Made by a program: the position numbers and the translations under genes. A stretch of DNA of 33,312 nucleotides from Roseburia sp. (lineage in GTDB: Bacteria > Bacillota > Clostridia > Lachnospirales > Lachnospiraceae), in the NCBI GenBank assembly GCA_014804775.1, contig JAAUZB010000019.1:39611-72922 (forward strand), written 5' to 3'. The first letter of the stretch is position 1, and each line of letters starts with the position of its first letter. Shown piece after piece: positions 18,409 through 27,255 of the stretch. A model generated the notes under the pieces. It searched no databases and had not been told where the DNA came from. It saw only the letters and a list, made by a program, of their open reading frames with translations.

Positions 18409-18681
18409 TCTTTCATTACCTCCGTCATTTTTTGATATATTTCTACCAACATTACTGTTGGTGGACAATCCAAATCGCTCATCTTACTTGTTCCCTAAAT
18501 TCATATATAATGTATTAGCGTAGCCGTATTTGGAAACATTTTCCTCTTGAATTACAACGTTAATATTGCAGTATATACTGGAATATTAATGCTGATCATT
18601 GGCTCCATTTTTCAGTTATGTTACTCTCTTTCTGGCTTAGGATATTTATCCATATCTGACTTTCCAACGGTAACATTTTGT
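18409..18681 (-). other. Intergenic region with possible gene remnants
   Basis: Two coding-like fragments lie on the minus strand here. One ends YGYANTLYMNLGNK and stop, near 18485. The other, MSDLDCPPTVMLVEIYQK and onward to MKE, ends in an ATGA overlap with the pyruvyl transferase start. Neither has a recognisable family. They may be decayed pieces of a glycan gene lost at this point. Confidence 0.3.
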
Positions 18682-19350
18682 TTATTTCAGAGCATCTCGC
18701 AATCTATTGATATTTTCTGCAAACTGTGAAGCATCACCTTGAAAAACACTTGAAGTTCCCGCCACAAAAATGCCTGCGCCATATTGTTTCAGAATATTTC
18801 CATTCTCAGGCGTGATATTTCCGTCCACCTCAATAACAATATCTTTTTTGCCCCTTTCCTCTAAAAACTTATACAGTCTTCCCGCTTTTTTTATTGTACT
18901 TGCCACAATCTTCTGACCCGCAAAACCGGGATTTACCATTAGCAGATTGATCCCATCAATATAATCAAGCACCTCTTCCAGCACATAGATAGGTGTTGCC
19001 GGATTGATTGCAAGAAACCTTTTGCAGCCAAACGGTGATAACCAGTCAAGCGCTCTCTGAACCTGATATGTGCTTTCATAGTGTATGGAGACTATATCAC
19101 TCTCCCTAATACCGATCCATTGCAGCTTATATTCCGGGTTCCGTATCATCAGATGCAGATCAAGCGGAATGTCTGTGATTTCCCTCAATCCCTTGATATA
19201 GTCAACGCCTAGTCCAAAGTTTGGCACAAACTCCCCGTCCATTACATCAATATGTAAATATTCAATCCCCTCTTCTTCAAATATCTGAATAGTCTGCTTT
19301 AGATGCGTTAAATCGGAACACATCATTGATGCAGATATCTGTCCTGTCAT
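18682..19350 (-). CDS. Ribulose-phosphate 3-epimerase family protein
   Basis: The 222-residue TIM-barrel protein belongs to the Rpe family, which interconverts ribulose-5-phosphate and xylulose-5-phosphate. Signatures visible: SASMMCSDL (residues 6-14), HIDVMDGEFVPNFG (33-46) with the metal-binding His and Asp, LDLHLMI, the NPGFAGQ loop at about 141-147 and VDGNI near 175. As it lies inside a polysaccharide operon next to a dehydrogenase and a cytidylyltransferase, it probably supplies a pentulose phosphate for a CDP-pentitol. The ATG has GGAAGG upstream. A gap of about 38 bp separates it from the dehydrogenase gene. Confidence 0.88.
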   Translation of the reverse strand: MTGQISASMMCSDLTHLKQTIQIFEEEGIEYLHIDVMDGEFVPNFGLGVDYIKGLREITDIPLDLHLMIRNPEYKLQWIGIRESDIVSIHYESTYQVQRALDWLSPFGCKRFLAINPATPIYVLEEVLDYIDGINLLMVNPGFAGQKIVASTIKKAGRLYKFLEERGKKDIVIEVDGNITPENGNILKQYGAGIFVAGTSSVFQGDASQFAENINRLRDALK

Positions 19351-19388
19351 CTTTCTACGCCTTCCTGTATTTTCTGCTATTTATCCAA

Positions 19389-20411
19389 TTACATCTCCGA
19401 AGAATTCCATACTGTCATAACCTTGCAGTACGGCTCTCGGTGATCTCTCATGATCGCTAATCCTTTCGCTAATTCTTCCTGACTCAGACAATGTGAAATG
19501 AATGGTTCGGTTTTTATTTCATGATTTTTTACTGCCATCACCACCTCGTCCCATTCACAGTTTCCATTATTCTCGTATGAAGAATTCCATGTACCAATGA
19601 TCCGAAGCTGTTTGCGCAGTATCCTCCAGTAAAGTTCCTGTGAAAACAGCATATCTCCGTTCGGATTTCCCATCAGGATCAGTGTTCCCTCACATGCTAT
19701 GTGCTCAATCGCCCAAGCAACTGCATCCGTTGTGCCGACTGCCTCAATTACAACATCAAACTCTTCCGTACACTCAGATACTGTCTCATACCCGATTCCA
19801 TCCAATCCATCCGCAATCTCTCTCTTACTGTCATTTCTTCCAACAACACAGACCTTTGATGCCCCGAGCTTTTTTGCCCACTGCGCCGCAGCAAATCCGA
19901 TCATCCCTGTCCCTATGACAGCGACAGTATTTTCCCGTTTTAACCCACTCCGCTTTACTGCATGCAATGCGACAGCCAACGGTTCTAACATGGCCGCTGT
20001 CTGATATGACACCTCCTCGGGAAGCTCTATCAGATTCCATATAGGTACGGCGACATATTCCGCAAAACCGCCGTCTCTACGGGAACCTAAATAATCATAG
20101 TTTGCACACATTTCATAACGTCCCGATTGGCACTGTCTACAAGTTTTGCAAGGAATCAATGGAAACACACCGACTTTTTTGCCAATCCAGTGCTCCTCTT
20201 CTGCGTCAGCCACTTTATCAACGATCCCAGAAAACTCATGCCCCGGTATAGTAGGAAAGTGGTAGGTTCCTTTTTCAAATATCCTTGGGATATCAGAACT
20301 GCATATACCGGCAGCTTTGACACGCACAATCGCCCATCCGCCCGGACAATCCGGATAGTCAACATCTTCATATCTCAATTGATCTATTCCATGTAAAACA
20401 TATGCCTTCAA
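19389..20411 (-). CDS. Zinc-dependent alcohol/polyol dehydrogenase
   Basis: The 340-residue protein is a medium-chain Zn dehydrogenase (sorbitol/galactitol-phosphate type). The catalytic zinc ligands are C37 and the HE pair in PGHEFSG. The structural zinc cysteines are in CKTCRQCQSGRYEMC, and the NAD(P) loop appears as VIGTGMIGFAAAQ. Given its neighbours it probably reduces a pentulose-5-phosphate to a pentitol phosphate, the role of TarJ in CDP-ribitol synthesis, though it is not a close TarJ by pattern. The start is a TTG at 20411, overlapping the stop of the cytidylyltransferase by 4 bp with GGGG upstream. Confidence 0.85.
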   Translation of the reverse strand: MKAYVLHGIDQLRYEDVDYPDCPGGWAIVRVKAAGICSSDIPRIFEKGTYHFPTIPGHEFSGIVDKVADAEEEHWIGKKVGVFPLIPCKTCRQCQSGRYEMCANYDYLGSRRDGGFAEYVAVPIWNLIELPEEVSYQTAAMLEPLAVALHAVKRSGLKRENTVAVIGTGMIGFAAAQWAKKLGASKVCVVGRNDSKREIADGLDGIGYETVSECTEEFDVVIEAVGTTDAVAWAIEHIACEGTLILMGNPNGDMLFSQELYWRILRKQLRIIGTWNSSYENNGNCEWDEVVMAVKNHEIKTEPFISHCLSQEELAKGLAIMRDHREPYCKVMTVWNSSEM

Positions 20412-21115
20412 TTATTTACCCCTTTATTTTCTATCTGCATTCTAAATTTTTCAAAATCATCCTGCGTGGTTATTTTGTAATTACTTTCATCTCCGGGAAA
20501 CATTCGAACCGCCAGACCGTTTCTGTATGCAATCTCTGTCGTTCCCCGAACTGCTGACAGTTCATCATCCGTCATATTTTCATGTAACCGATAATACTTT
20601 CCATACCGAAAACTCTCCGGTGCCTGTCCAGCATACAACTCATCCCGGTTCAGTAAACTGTCAATCCTTATTCCGTCTTTGCTCATGTAAGTTGTATCCT
20701 TGACCGTAATTACCGGCATTGCCGCATCAGCATCGTTAAGATTTTCTACACATCCTGTAATTAGGTCCACACCTACGCACGGTCTTGCAGCATCATGGAC
20801 AATGACAATATCATCATTTTGAGCCCCCAATGTCTGAATCTTCTGTAATCCATACCAGATAGAATGCTGTCTGCTTTTCCCCGCCGGTGCAAAGTCCCTG
20901 AACTTAGCGATTTGTTCTCTGTCCAACCATTCAGTCATAAAATCTTCCCACTCTTTTGAGATAACGATAACAATATTATCCACCAGCGGGTGTAAGTTAA
21001 AAGTCTCAAGACAATACATAATCAACGGTCGTCCATCGACCATCAGGAATTGTTTTGGCATGTCACTTCCGAGCCTTGTGCCTCTTCCCCCTGCAAGTAT
21101 TAGTACTGTGTTCAT
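20408..21115 (-). CDS. IspD/TarI-like cytidylyltransferase
   Basis: The 235-residue protein has the nucleotide-binding start NTVLILAGGRGTRLGSDMPKQ and the HDAARP motif of the IspD/TarI family. It would join CTP to a polyol phosphate, giving a CDP-polyol. Because the operon holds an epimerase, dehydrogenase and LicD protein, I infer CDP-ribitol or another CDP-pentitol instead of CDP-methylerythritol. The open frame reaches 21136, but the ATG at 21115 forms an ATGA overlap with the LicD stop, so that start is preferred. A role in isoprenoid synthesis (IspD) is less likely from context but cannot be excluded by motif alone. Confidence 0.85.
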   Translation of the reverse strand: MNTVLILAGGRGTRLGSDMPKQFLMVDGRPLIMYCLETFNLHPLVDNIVIVISKEWEDFMTEWLDREQIAKFRDFAPAGKSRQHSIWYGLQKIQTLGAQNDDIVIVHDAARPCVGVDLITGCVENLNDADAAMPVITVKDTTYMSKDGIRIDSLLNRDELYAGQAPESFRYGKYYRLHENMTDDELSAVRGTTEIAYRNGLAVRMFPGDESNYKITTQDDFEKFRMQIENKGVNN

Positions 21116-21948
21116 TCCTTCATGTCTCCAATCCAATATGCATCGATCATATGCGCATATCTCTTATTTTGAGGCGGAAGTTTCATATAATCTCCATACA
21201 TAGCTTTAAGATAGAAATCCCAACATGCAGGTGCATGGAACATTCTGCCATGAAATTCCTTATCCTCGTAGGGAATAAAATCTTCCTTCTTCATTCTTTC
21301 CAGAGGGCCATTCGACCACGTTATTCCTGCAACATATTCGCATTCATCAAAATTATATCGTTTTGCTAAAACATCCAAATGTTTTGCGCATCTTTTCGTC
21401 CCAATCACATGTGGAACAATTAAAAATGGTAATTTTAATATTTTCTTTAAATATGTAGTTCCGGTTCCTATCTTAGCCATTGTTCTTCCGTGCATAATCT
21501 TCCATTTATGCGCTTTTTTTAAAATATAATCACACCTTTTCTGATCATCAGGCACCCCATCCATTGGAAATATATCAATCCATAGAACAGAATCCAAATC
21601 ATTATATTTCGTAACAACTTTAGTTCTTATATCAACAATTTTTCCAAATGGAAACAGAGAAGATCCCTGTTCAAAACACTTGAAATGATAGTATGATGCA
21701 ATCGGCTGTTTCTCTACAAGCTTTTGCAGTCGTATATAATCCGGTCTAGGCATTAAGATATCTATATCATCATCCCACGGTATAAAATCCTTGTGGCGAA
21801 CTGCGCCTAATAACGTTCCTCCACACAGATAGTATCGAAGTCCATGTGTGTCACAATAATCTGCAAATGCCGACAATATTTCAAAAATACTTTGCTTTAT
21901 ATCCTTTTCTGATAACACTCTCATTTTCTTCCTCTGTTTTTGTCTCAT
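21112..21948 (-). CDS. LicD family phosphotransferase
   Basis: The 278-residue protein has the LicD core: LRYYLCGGTLLGAVRHKDFIPWDDDIDI at about residues 38-65, with the metal-binding DDDID. LicD enzymes transfer phosphocholine from CDP-choline, and the eukaryotic relatives fukutin and FKRP transfer ribitol-5-phosphate from CDP-ribitol. Beside a cytidylyltransferase and pentulose-phosphate enzymes, a pentitol-phosphate transfer to the repeat unit is the most economical inference. The start overlaps the previous stop by ATGA; an ATG eight codons in, behind AGAGGAAG, is an alternative. Confidence 0.88.
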   Translation of the reverse strand: MRQKQRKKMRVLSEKDIKQSIFEILSAFADYCDTHGLRYYLCGGTLLGAVRHKDFIPWDDDIDILMPRPDYIRLQKLVEKQPIASYYHFKCFEQGSSLFPFGKIVDIRTKVVTKYNDLDSVLWIDIFPMDGVPDDQKRCDYILKKAHKWKIMHGRTMAKIGTGTTYLKKILKLPFLIVPHVIGTKRCAKHLDVLAKRYNFDECEYVAGITWSNGPLERMKKEDFIPYEDKEFHGRMFHAPACWDFYLKAMYGDYMKLPPQNKRYAHMIDAYWIGDMKE

Positions 21949-22889
21949 AGTTTATTACTATTACAATTTAAAAGAACATTGCCAAAAGTTGGCTTTCCAT
22001 TCTTATACAGCCTATAGTCCTTCTTTTGGCTTATCTTTTGAAATAAATTACCATCACGCAATAGTTCCATATATCTTTCGTCATAAGGTTCACTTAGCAG
22101 CGTAAGTAGCTTAAAAATTTCTTTGTTATTTTCTTCCACACTATCGATCATTTCCTTTATATCAGAATTATTTTCATATAAATACTCAATACACCGATCG
22201 GTAAAGAAATAATCTATCAACACATTTTCGTCGTGCCAGTATTTTTCTAAATAATATTTTAATAATGTGAACATTTCATTATTTGTTTCATTTACCCCCA
22301 AGAAAAATGTGGTCCATTTTCTTCCCCCTCTCTTTTTTCCTGTTAAAAATCTATATTTCTCTACATTTTGTATTTTTTTCATACAGTATATAGATGCATC
22401 AAGCCACAATCCGCCTTCTTTCTTTAAAAGTGATATTCGTATATAGTCAGATAATGCTGTATTTGAAATAATATTTTTCTTATGCTTTTCCTTTATTGTA
22501 TTTGGGATTTTAATATAATCATCTATATTTCCCTCCCAAATAAAAATAACTTCATATTGTGCTGAACAGTTTATTACACTGTTATAACATGCCTGTATTA
22601 TTTTGGGCATAGATTCTATTCCCTGCCACCACATAAACCATATTTTAAAATGTTCTTTCATCAATTTATTCTTTTCTTCATATACATTCTGCACATATCC
22701 AGCATCATATTTATTTAAAATATTCCTAATCACTTCATGCAACTGTTCCTGATACTTTTTTTTTCGAAAGCAGTAATCGAATATAAATTTTGTTCCTAAT
22801 CCAAACTCGCTTGACGCTAAAACGCAACAATGAAACCTCTCTTTTCTTGCTCTGAGCTTTGTAATAATTTCACTCATGGAATAATACAT
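21945..22889 (-). CDS. Capsule-type glycosyltransferase (Caps_synth / GT32-like)
   Basis: The 314-residue protein has KIWFMWWQGIESMPKIIQAC followed by YIRISLLKKEGGLWLDASIY. This arrangement (W-Q-G, then GG-x-W-x-D) is that of the capsular polysaccharide synthesis family related to GT32. The usual DxD metal site appears as LDAS. It is lysine-rich and AT-rich compared with the sugar transferase. A GGAGG five bases before the ATG supports the start. It overlaps the polymerase gene by 20 bp and the LicD gene by 4 bp. The donor sugar is unknown. Confidence 0.8.
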   Translation of the reverse strand: MYYSMSEIITKLRARKERFHCCVLASSEFGLGTKFIFDYCFRKKKYQEQLHEVIRNILNKYDAGYVQNVYEEKNKLMKEHFKIWFMWWQGIESMPKIIQACYNSVINCSAQYEVIFIWEGNIDDYIKIPNTIKEKHKKNIISNTALSDYIRISLLKKEGGLWLDASIYCMKKIQNVEKYRFLTGKKRGGRKWTTFFLGVNETNNEMFTLLKYYLEKYWHDENVLIDYFFTDRCIEYLYENNSDIKEMIDSVEENNKEIFKLLTLLSEPYDERYMELLRDGNLFQKISQKKDYRLYKNGKPTFGNVLLNCNSNKL

Positions 22890-24081
22890 TTTTTCCTCCG
22901 AATTCTTGATAAGAATATTTTGTAAGGCTCGCTTTTTGTCCCTGTATACCCTTATTACGCCTTTTGTACATATAATATCCTACAAGAAATCCTATAATAG
23001 GATTTGATATCTGTATCGCAGAAAATAATATTATTGTCAAAAATACCGGAATTACATTTCTTGCCATTTTATTTTCATATGCTGAACGCATTAATTTAAA
23101 TATGCAAATTATTATTATTATTCCTATCCACCCCATCGTGTACATCATCGACCCATAACCCGAACTGATTTTTCTAGTATTAAATCCATGTGGCATTCCC
23201 CCATATGAAACAAATCCCTCTATGCATATCCATATATCTCGAAATCTTATATAAATACTTCCGTCATTTCCAAAGTTCTTAATTATTGCCCAAATATTCT
23301 TCCCCGAAAATAAAGTATTCAAAAAAACAATCATTCTTTGACCACTATCTATGCGCCCCACTAAAAATCTATACAATAACACTGCTCCTGCCAGCGCAAT
23401 AAAGAAAATAAGGATTCCCTTAAATCCTCTTTCTCTTAAAAGGTACAGACCTATCAGACCAAATAAGATTATGAGATACAAAACTGTAACCGAAGACTTC
23501 GCCAAAAACACTACTTGAAACAGCAAATTAAGCCAATAGAAAATACGTTTGGTCTGAAACTCCAAAACAAGCACACCAAAGAAAACACACATATAACCAT
23601 AAAATGATGGCTCAGATGCCAAACTAAATACTCCTCTATTAGAACTCGTTCTGGCATTTGAAACTATATTGCTACAGAAATTTCTTGAAACAAATGATTG
23701 TATTACTCCAACCGCAAGCCAAATATTAATACCTACTTTTACGAACCTTTCGTTTAACCCACCATTTCTCATAAATATGCTATAGCTCACATAAGATATC
23801 AATATCAGTCCAAAGTATGTTGCAAGATATCGCAAAATCCCTGTAAAATTTAATCCACTAAACATAACTGTCGCCATCATTCCGACAGTTATCCCCAAAA
23901 TGATTATTATATATATGATATACATTTTTTTATCCATGCGTATTTTTCCTTTAACACTCTGAATTATGAACAACGTCATCGTATATATTAAGCAATATGC
24001 CTGAACATCTGATGATTGTTCCCCTCTCTGCAGAGTAATAAACGGGAAAAAACACAGAAAATAAAATAACGTCCCGCTCAT
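22870..24081 (-). CDS. Wzy-like O-antigen/polysaccharide polymerase
   Basis: This 403-residue protein has about ten to eleven hydrophobic segments and no soluble domain except loops. A large periplasmic-type loop contains NRGVFSLASEPSFYG, the signature common in Wzy-type polymerases. It would link repeat units on the outer face of the membrane. The open frame starts at a GTG (24093), but the ATG four codons later has GGAGAGG, so I prefer that. Sequence diversity of the family is high, so the call relies on topology, the SEPSFYG motif and the operon. Confidence 0.8.
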   Translation of the reverse strand: MSGTLFYFLCFFPFITLQRGEQSSDVQAYCLIYTMTLFIIQSVKGKIRMDKKMYIIYIIIILGITVGMMATVMFSGLNFTGILRYLATYFGLILISYVSYSIFMRNGGLNERFVKVGINIWLAVGVIQSFVSRNFCSNIVSNARTSSNRGVFSLASEPSFYGYMCVFFGVLVLEFQTKRIFYWLNLLFQVVFLAKSSVTVLYLIILFGLIGLYLLRERGFKGILIFFIALAGAVLLYRFLVGRIDSGQRMIVFLNTLFSGKNIWAIIKNFGNDGSIYIRFRDIWICIEGFVSYGGMPHGFNTRKISSGYGSMMYTMGWIGIIIIICIFKLMRSAYENKMARNVIPVFLTIILFSAIQISNPIIGFLVGYYMYKRRNKGIQGQKASLTKYSYQEFGGKNVLFHE

Positions 24082-24113
24082 ACATTTTTTCACCTCTCCA
24101 AGTTCTTCTAGTT

Positions 24114-25043
24114 CTATCTCACTATTAATATCAATATTAAAAACATTTTTCGCTTTATATCCAAATAATCTTCTTTTAAAAGATATTCACGATTTTTCTT
24201 AAGCTCAGTTTTCCATTCCTTTAAAATCGTTCTGTCAAAATCTGCATTGCACCCATATATCAGTGCTTTTGCATACAGTGTAAATGTTGCTCTCATGCGA
24301 TTATGTTTCGCATATTTTTCACATGTTTTTCCTTTCTCCTGTCTTACAATCTCATCCCAAATTTTCAACAAAGAAACGTCTTTTGTACACAGTCTGCTTC
24401 TTGTTACTCCGTCTGAATTTTTAAAATAAAGATATTTCTTTTGTTCAGAGAACACTAATTTATCCGCTCTTATATACGCTTCATATGTAAACATCACATC
24501 TTCATTTATGAGTCCCTTTATAAACCGCACATCTTTAATTATTTGAGCATTATATAAACAGTTCCAAACACTATAACGACTTGATTCCCCGTGAATCCGA
24601 TAAAAGAGCTCCTGCATCCTATTTTTGTCAAGCTCTATAACTCCTTCTATTCCCATTCCCAATTCAAGTTTTTGGGGTCTACTTGTAAAATCACACATTG
24701 CAATATCAGCATTATGTTTCATGATAATTGTATGTAACAGTTCATACATATCCTTCTCAATCCAATCATCCGAATCCACAAATCCAATAAATTTTCCACA
24801 CGCAACATCTAATCCTGCATTCCTAGCTGAACTTGCCCCTCCATTTCCCTTATGAATGACTTTGATTCTGTGATCTTTTTTCTCCCATTCATCACACATG
24901 ACCGGACAACGATCTGGCGAACCGTCATCTACCAAGATTAATTCAAAGTCTGTAAACGTCTGATTTAATATTGAGTTCACACAGCGATCCAAATACTTTT
25001 CTACCCTGTATACTGGCACAATGATACTGATCTCCGGCACCAC
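24114..25043 (-). CDS. Family 2 glycosyltransferase
   Basis: The ~310-residue enzyme shows the GT2 GT-A fold: ISIIVPVYRVEKYLDRCVNSIL at the start, LVDDGSPDRC and the DxD equivalent GFVDSDDWIE at about residues 88-97. It probably adds one sugar to the lipid-linked repeat unit. There is no ATG; GTG codons at 25049, 25043 and 25040 could serve, and the GAGG upstream best fits the last two, so the exact start is uncertain. It sits between a second GT2 gene and the polymerase. Substrate unknown. Confidence 0.88.
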   Translation of the reverse strand: MVPEISIIVPVYRVEKYLDRCVNSILNQTFTDFELILVDDGSPDRCPVMCDEWEKKDHRIKVIHKGNGGASSARNAGLDVACGKFIGFVDSDDWIEKDMYELLHTIIMKHNADIAMCDFTSRPQKLELGMGIEGVIELDKNRMQELFYRIHGESSRYSVWNCLYNAQIIKDVRFIKGLINEDVMFTYEAYIRADKLVFSEQKKYLYFKNSDGVTRSRLCTKDVSLLKIWDEIVRQEKGKTCEKYAKHNRMRATFTLYAKALIYGCNADFDRTILKEWKTELKKNREYLLKEDYLDIKRKMFLILILIVR

Positions 25044-25112
25044 AAACACCTCACGATTTTCTTATATTACTGTTTTTTACATACTTCTCCCGTAATCTAC
25101 TTTTCCAAAACA

Positions 25113-25871
25113 TTATCTTGAAAACTTAATTACACCGGCAACTCCCCACCGAAATACATTAATCCAGCTATGTATCGCTCCGAATTTTAAATAATCGTGA
25201 TAAAACACAAATTGCTTTTTTATCAGTCTTTTTTTATTTCCTGTTGTGGAATCTGGCAATATACGATAACTTGCCAACACCTCCGGATTCCCAACTGCAA
25301 TACCTTCCAACTTAACAATATCCAGCCAGTACGCATAATCATCCCGAATGCTTTTGAGTTCTTCCCTTAAATATACCTTTCCATACTTAGCAGTATCATA
25401 CAAACCTGACAGGCATCCGATACGGTTCATAACCATCATATCTTTATAAGTAATAGTCGGTTTTACCTTGAGCGGATGCAAAATTTCTCTCGATTTGTCA
25501 TCAATTCTTCGATATGAGCAGCACACACACACTGCATCCTTTTCTTTCATATATGCTATCTGTTTCTCAAGAAATGTTGTATCCCAAAGATCGTCTGCAT
25601 CAAGCAACGCAATGTACTGCCCTTCTGCTCTTCGAATACCATTGTTCCTTGCAGCTGCAGAACCGGCATTCTCCTGTGTAATCAACTGAATTCTGGAATC
25701 TTGTTTCGCATAATTCCGTGCTATCTCTACAGAATTATCCTTTGATCCGTCATCAATGATAATCATTTCCCACTTGGCATAAGTCTGCGCAATAACGGAT
25801 TCTATCGTCTCCGAGATATATTTTGCACCGTTATAACATGGCGTTATAACAGAAACCAGTCCCTGTTTCAT
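25113..25871 (-). CDS. Family 2 glycosyltransferase
   Basis: The 252-residue protein has VSVITPCYNGAKYISETIESVI, IIIDDGSKDNS and the metal-site motif ALLDADDLWD at about residues 91-100. These are standard GT2 features. Its start overlaps the upstream polyprenyl glycosylphosphotransferase stop by ATGA, so it likely acts soon after the initiating step. Donor and linkage are unknown. Confidence 0.9.
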   Translation of the reverse strand: MKQGLVSVITPCYNGAKYISETIESVIAQTYAKWEMIIIDDGSKDNSVEIARNYAKQDSRIQLITQENAGSAAARNNGIRRAEGQYIALLDADDLWDTTFLEKQIAYMKEKDAVCVCCSYRRIDDKSREILHPLKVKPTITYKDMMVMNRIGCLSGLYDTAKYGKVYLREELKSIRDDYAYWLDIVKLEGIAVGNPEVLASYRILPDSTTGNKKRLIKKQFVFYHDYLKFGAIHSWINVFRWGVAGVIKFSR

Positions 25872-27244
25872 ACCTGATCCTTTCCAACTTCCATCGCTGT
25901 AGCAGCACCTTCCCGCACCCCTTCCGTACTCTCCGCCGTAAACAGTATCTTTACTGTCGCAAAGATGATCCTGAAATCCTCCAGAATACTCGGCTTCGCT
26001 ATGTACATCAAGTCCATCTGCAGCTTGTCATACGGCGTTGTATTATATTTCCCATAAACCTGTGCATATCCGGTCAGTCCCGCCTTTGCCTGCAGTCGCA
26101 GTGCAAACTCCGGCAGTTCCTTTTCGTACTGCTCCGCAATCTCCGGACGCTCCGGTCTCGGTCCGACAATCGACATATCTCCCGCTATGATATTCAGCAG
26201 CTGCGGAAGTTCGTCGATTCTCGTCTTGCGGATCACACGTCCCACCGGCGTGATACGGTCATCGTTTTCTCCGGTCGAGAGTCTTGCGACGCCGTCCCCC
26301 TCTGCATCCACCCGCATACTGCGAAATTTCAGCACCGTAAATTCTTTTCTGTCCTTGGTCAGCCGACACTGTCTATAGAACACCGGTCCGCCGTCCGTTG
26401 CCTTAATTGCAGCCGCCACAATCAGCATCAGCGGTGATAAAATCAAAAGCACCACACCTGACAGCACAATATCCAAAAATCTCTTTGCGACCACATACTC
26501 AAATCCCGGAGAATATTTTTTAACCTGCAAAATTGGCAGGTGAAGCATGTGCATCTGTCTTGCACTGCTCATCAGAATATCTCCGATTCTCGGGATCACA
26601 TATGCCGTAATATGATTTGCCACGCAATATTTGAGGACAATATTCCGTTCACGGCTGTGTATACCGCATAAGAATACTGCCTCCATCCCATGCAGGGCAT
26701 CCATCTGCTTTTCCAGACATTCCTTCACATTTACGGTTGTTTCCACGAGGAACCTTCGGTCAAGTCCGTATTCCTCTAAAAGCTGCTCCAGTCCCTCCCG
26801 CATATCATAGACAACAGCCGTCCGCTTGGGGGGAAATGAACGGAAATACCAGTGATTTGCCATATACGACCATGCCGCTGCCAACAGGAACTGCGCGGCA
26901 AATACAAATAATAGCGGCCATACAGCAGGCAGGTGTTTTGTCAAAAGCCAGCATACAATGTACATAATGGCATCCGAGATCAGAGCAGAGAGACTCTGGC
27001 TGTATATCATCTCCGAAATACGGCTCAGCTGCAAAAGCAACGCATCGTAGACATTTCCGTAGACCGTATATAAAACCAGAAAAAGTGCGATCACCGCCCA
27101 GTTTCCCTTGGCATAATAGGGTGCATATGTCCGCTCCGCATAGTAACCCATCCAACAGACCGCAAAGGGCACTGTGATAAGTACTGCATTCAGCATCTTT
27201 ATTAACTTTAAAGTCACATCATGGAATCTCTTATTTTTGTTCAT
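25868..27244 (-). CDS. Polyprenyl glycosylphosphotransferase (initiating sugar transferase)
   Basis: The 458-residue protein starts the repeat unit by placing a sugar-1-phosphate on undecaprenyl phosphate. It has the layout of the large PGT family: four to five N-terminal membrane helices, a central nucleotide-fold-like region (residues ~140-240), a further helix (VLSGVVLLILSPLMLIVAAA) and the C-terminal catalytic domain with GGPVFYRQ, KFRSM, DELPQLLN and GPRPERPE. These are the classic bacterial sugar transferase motifs. It begins 11 bp after the helicase stop, so the two appear co-transcribed. Later genes are stepwise glycosyltransferases. Confidence 0.95.
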   Translation of the reverse strand: MNKNKRFHDVTLKLIKMLNAVLITVPFAVCWMGYYAERTYAPYYAKGNWAVIALFLVLYTVYGNVYDALLLQLSRISEMIYSQSLSALISDAIMYIVCWLLTKHLPAVWPLLFVFAAQFLLAAAWSYMANHWYFRSFPPKRTAVVYDMREGLEQLLEEYGLDRRFLVETTVNVKECLEKQMDALHGMEAVFLCGIHSRERNIVLKYCVANHITAYVIPRIGDILMSSARQMHMLHLPILQVKKYSPGFEYVVAKRFLDIVLSGVVLLILSPLMLIVAAAIKATDGGPVFYRQCRLTKDRKEFTVLKFRSMRVDAEGDGVARLSTGENDDRITPVGRVIRKTRIDELPQLLNIIAGDMSIVGPRPERPEIAEQYEKELPEFALRLQAKAGLTGYAQVYGKYNTTPYDKLQMDLMYIAKPSILEDFRIIFATVKILFTAESTEGVREGAATAMEVGKDQV

Positions 27245-27255
27245 GAGATTTTAAC

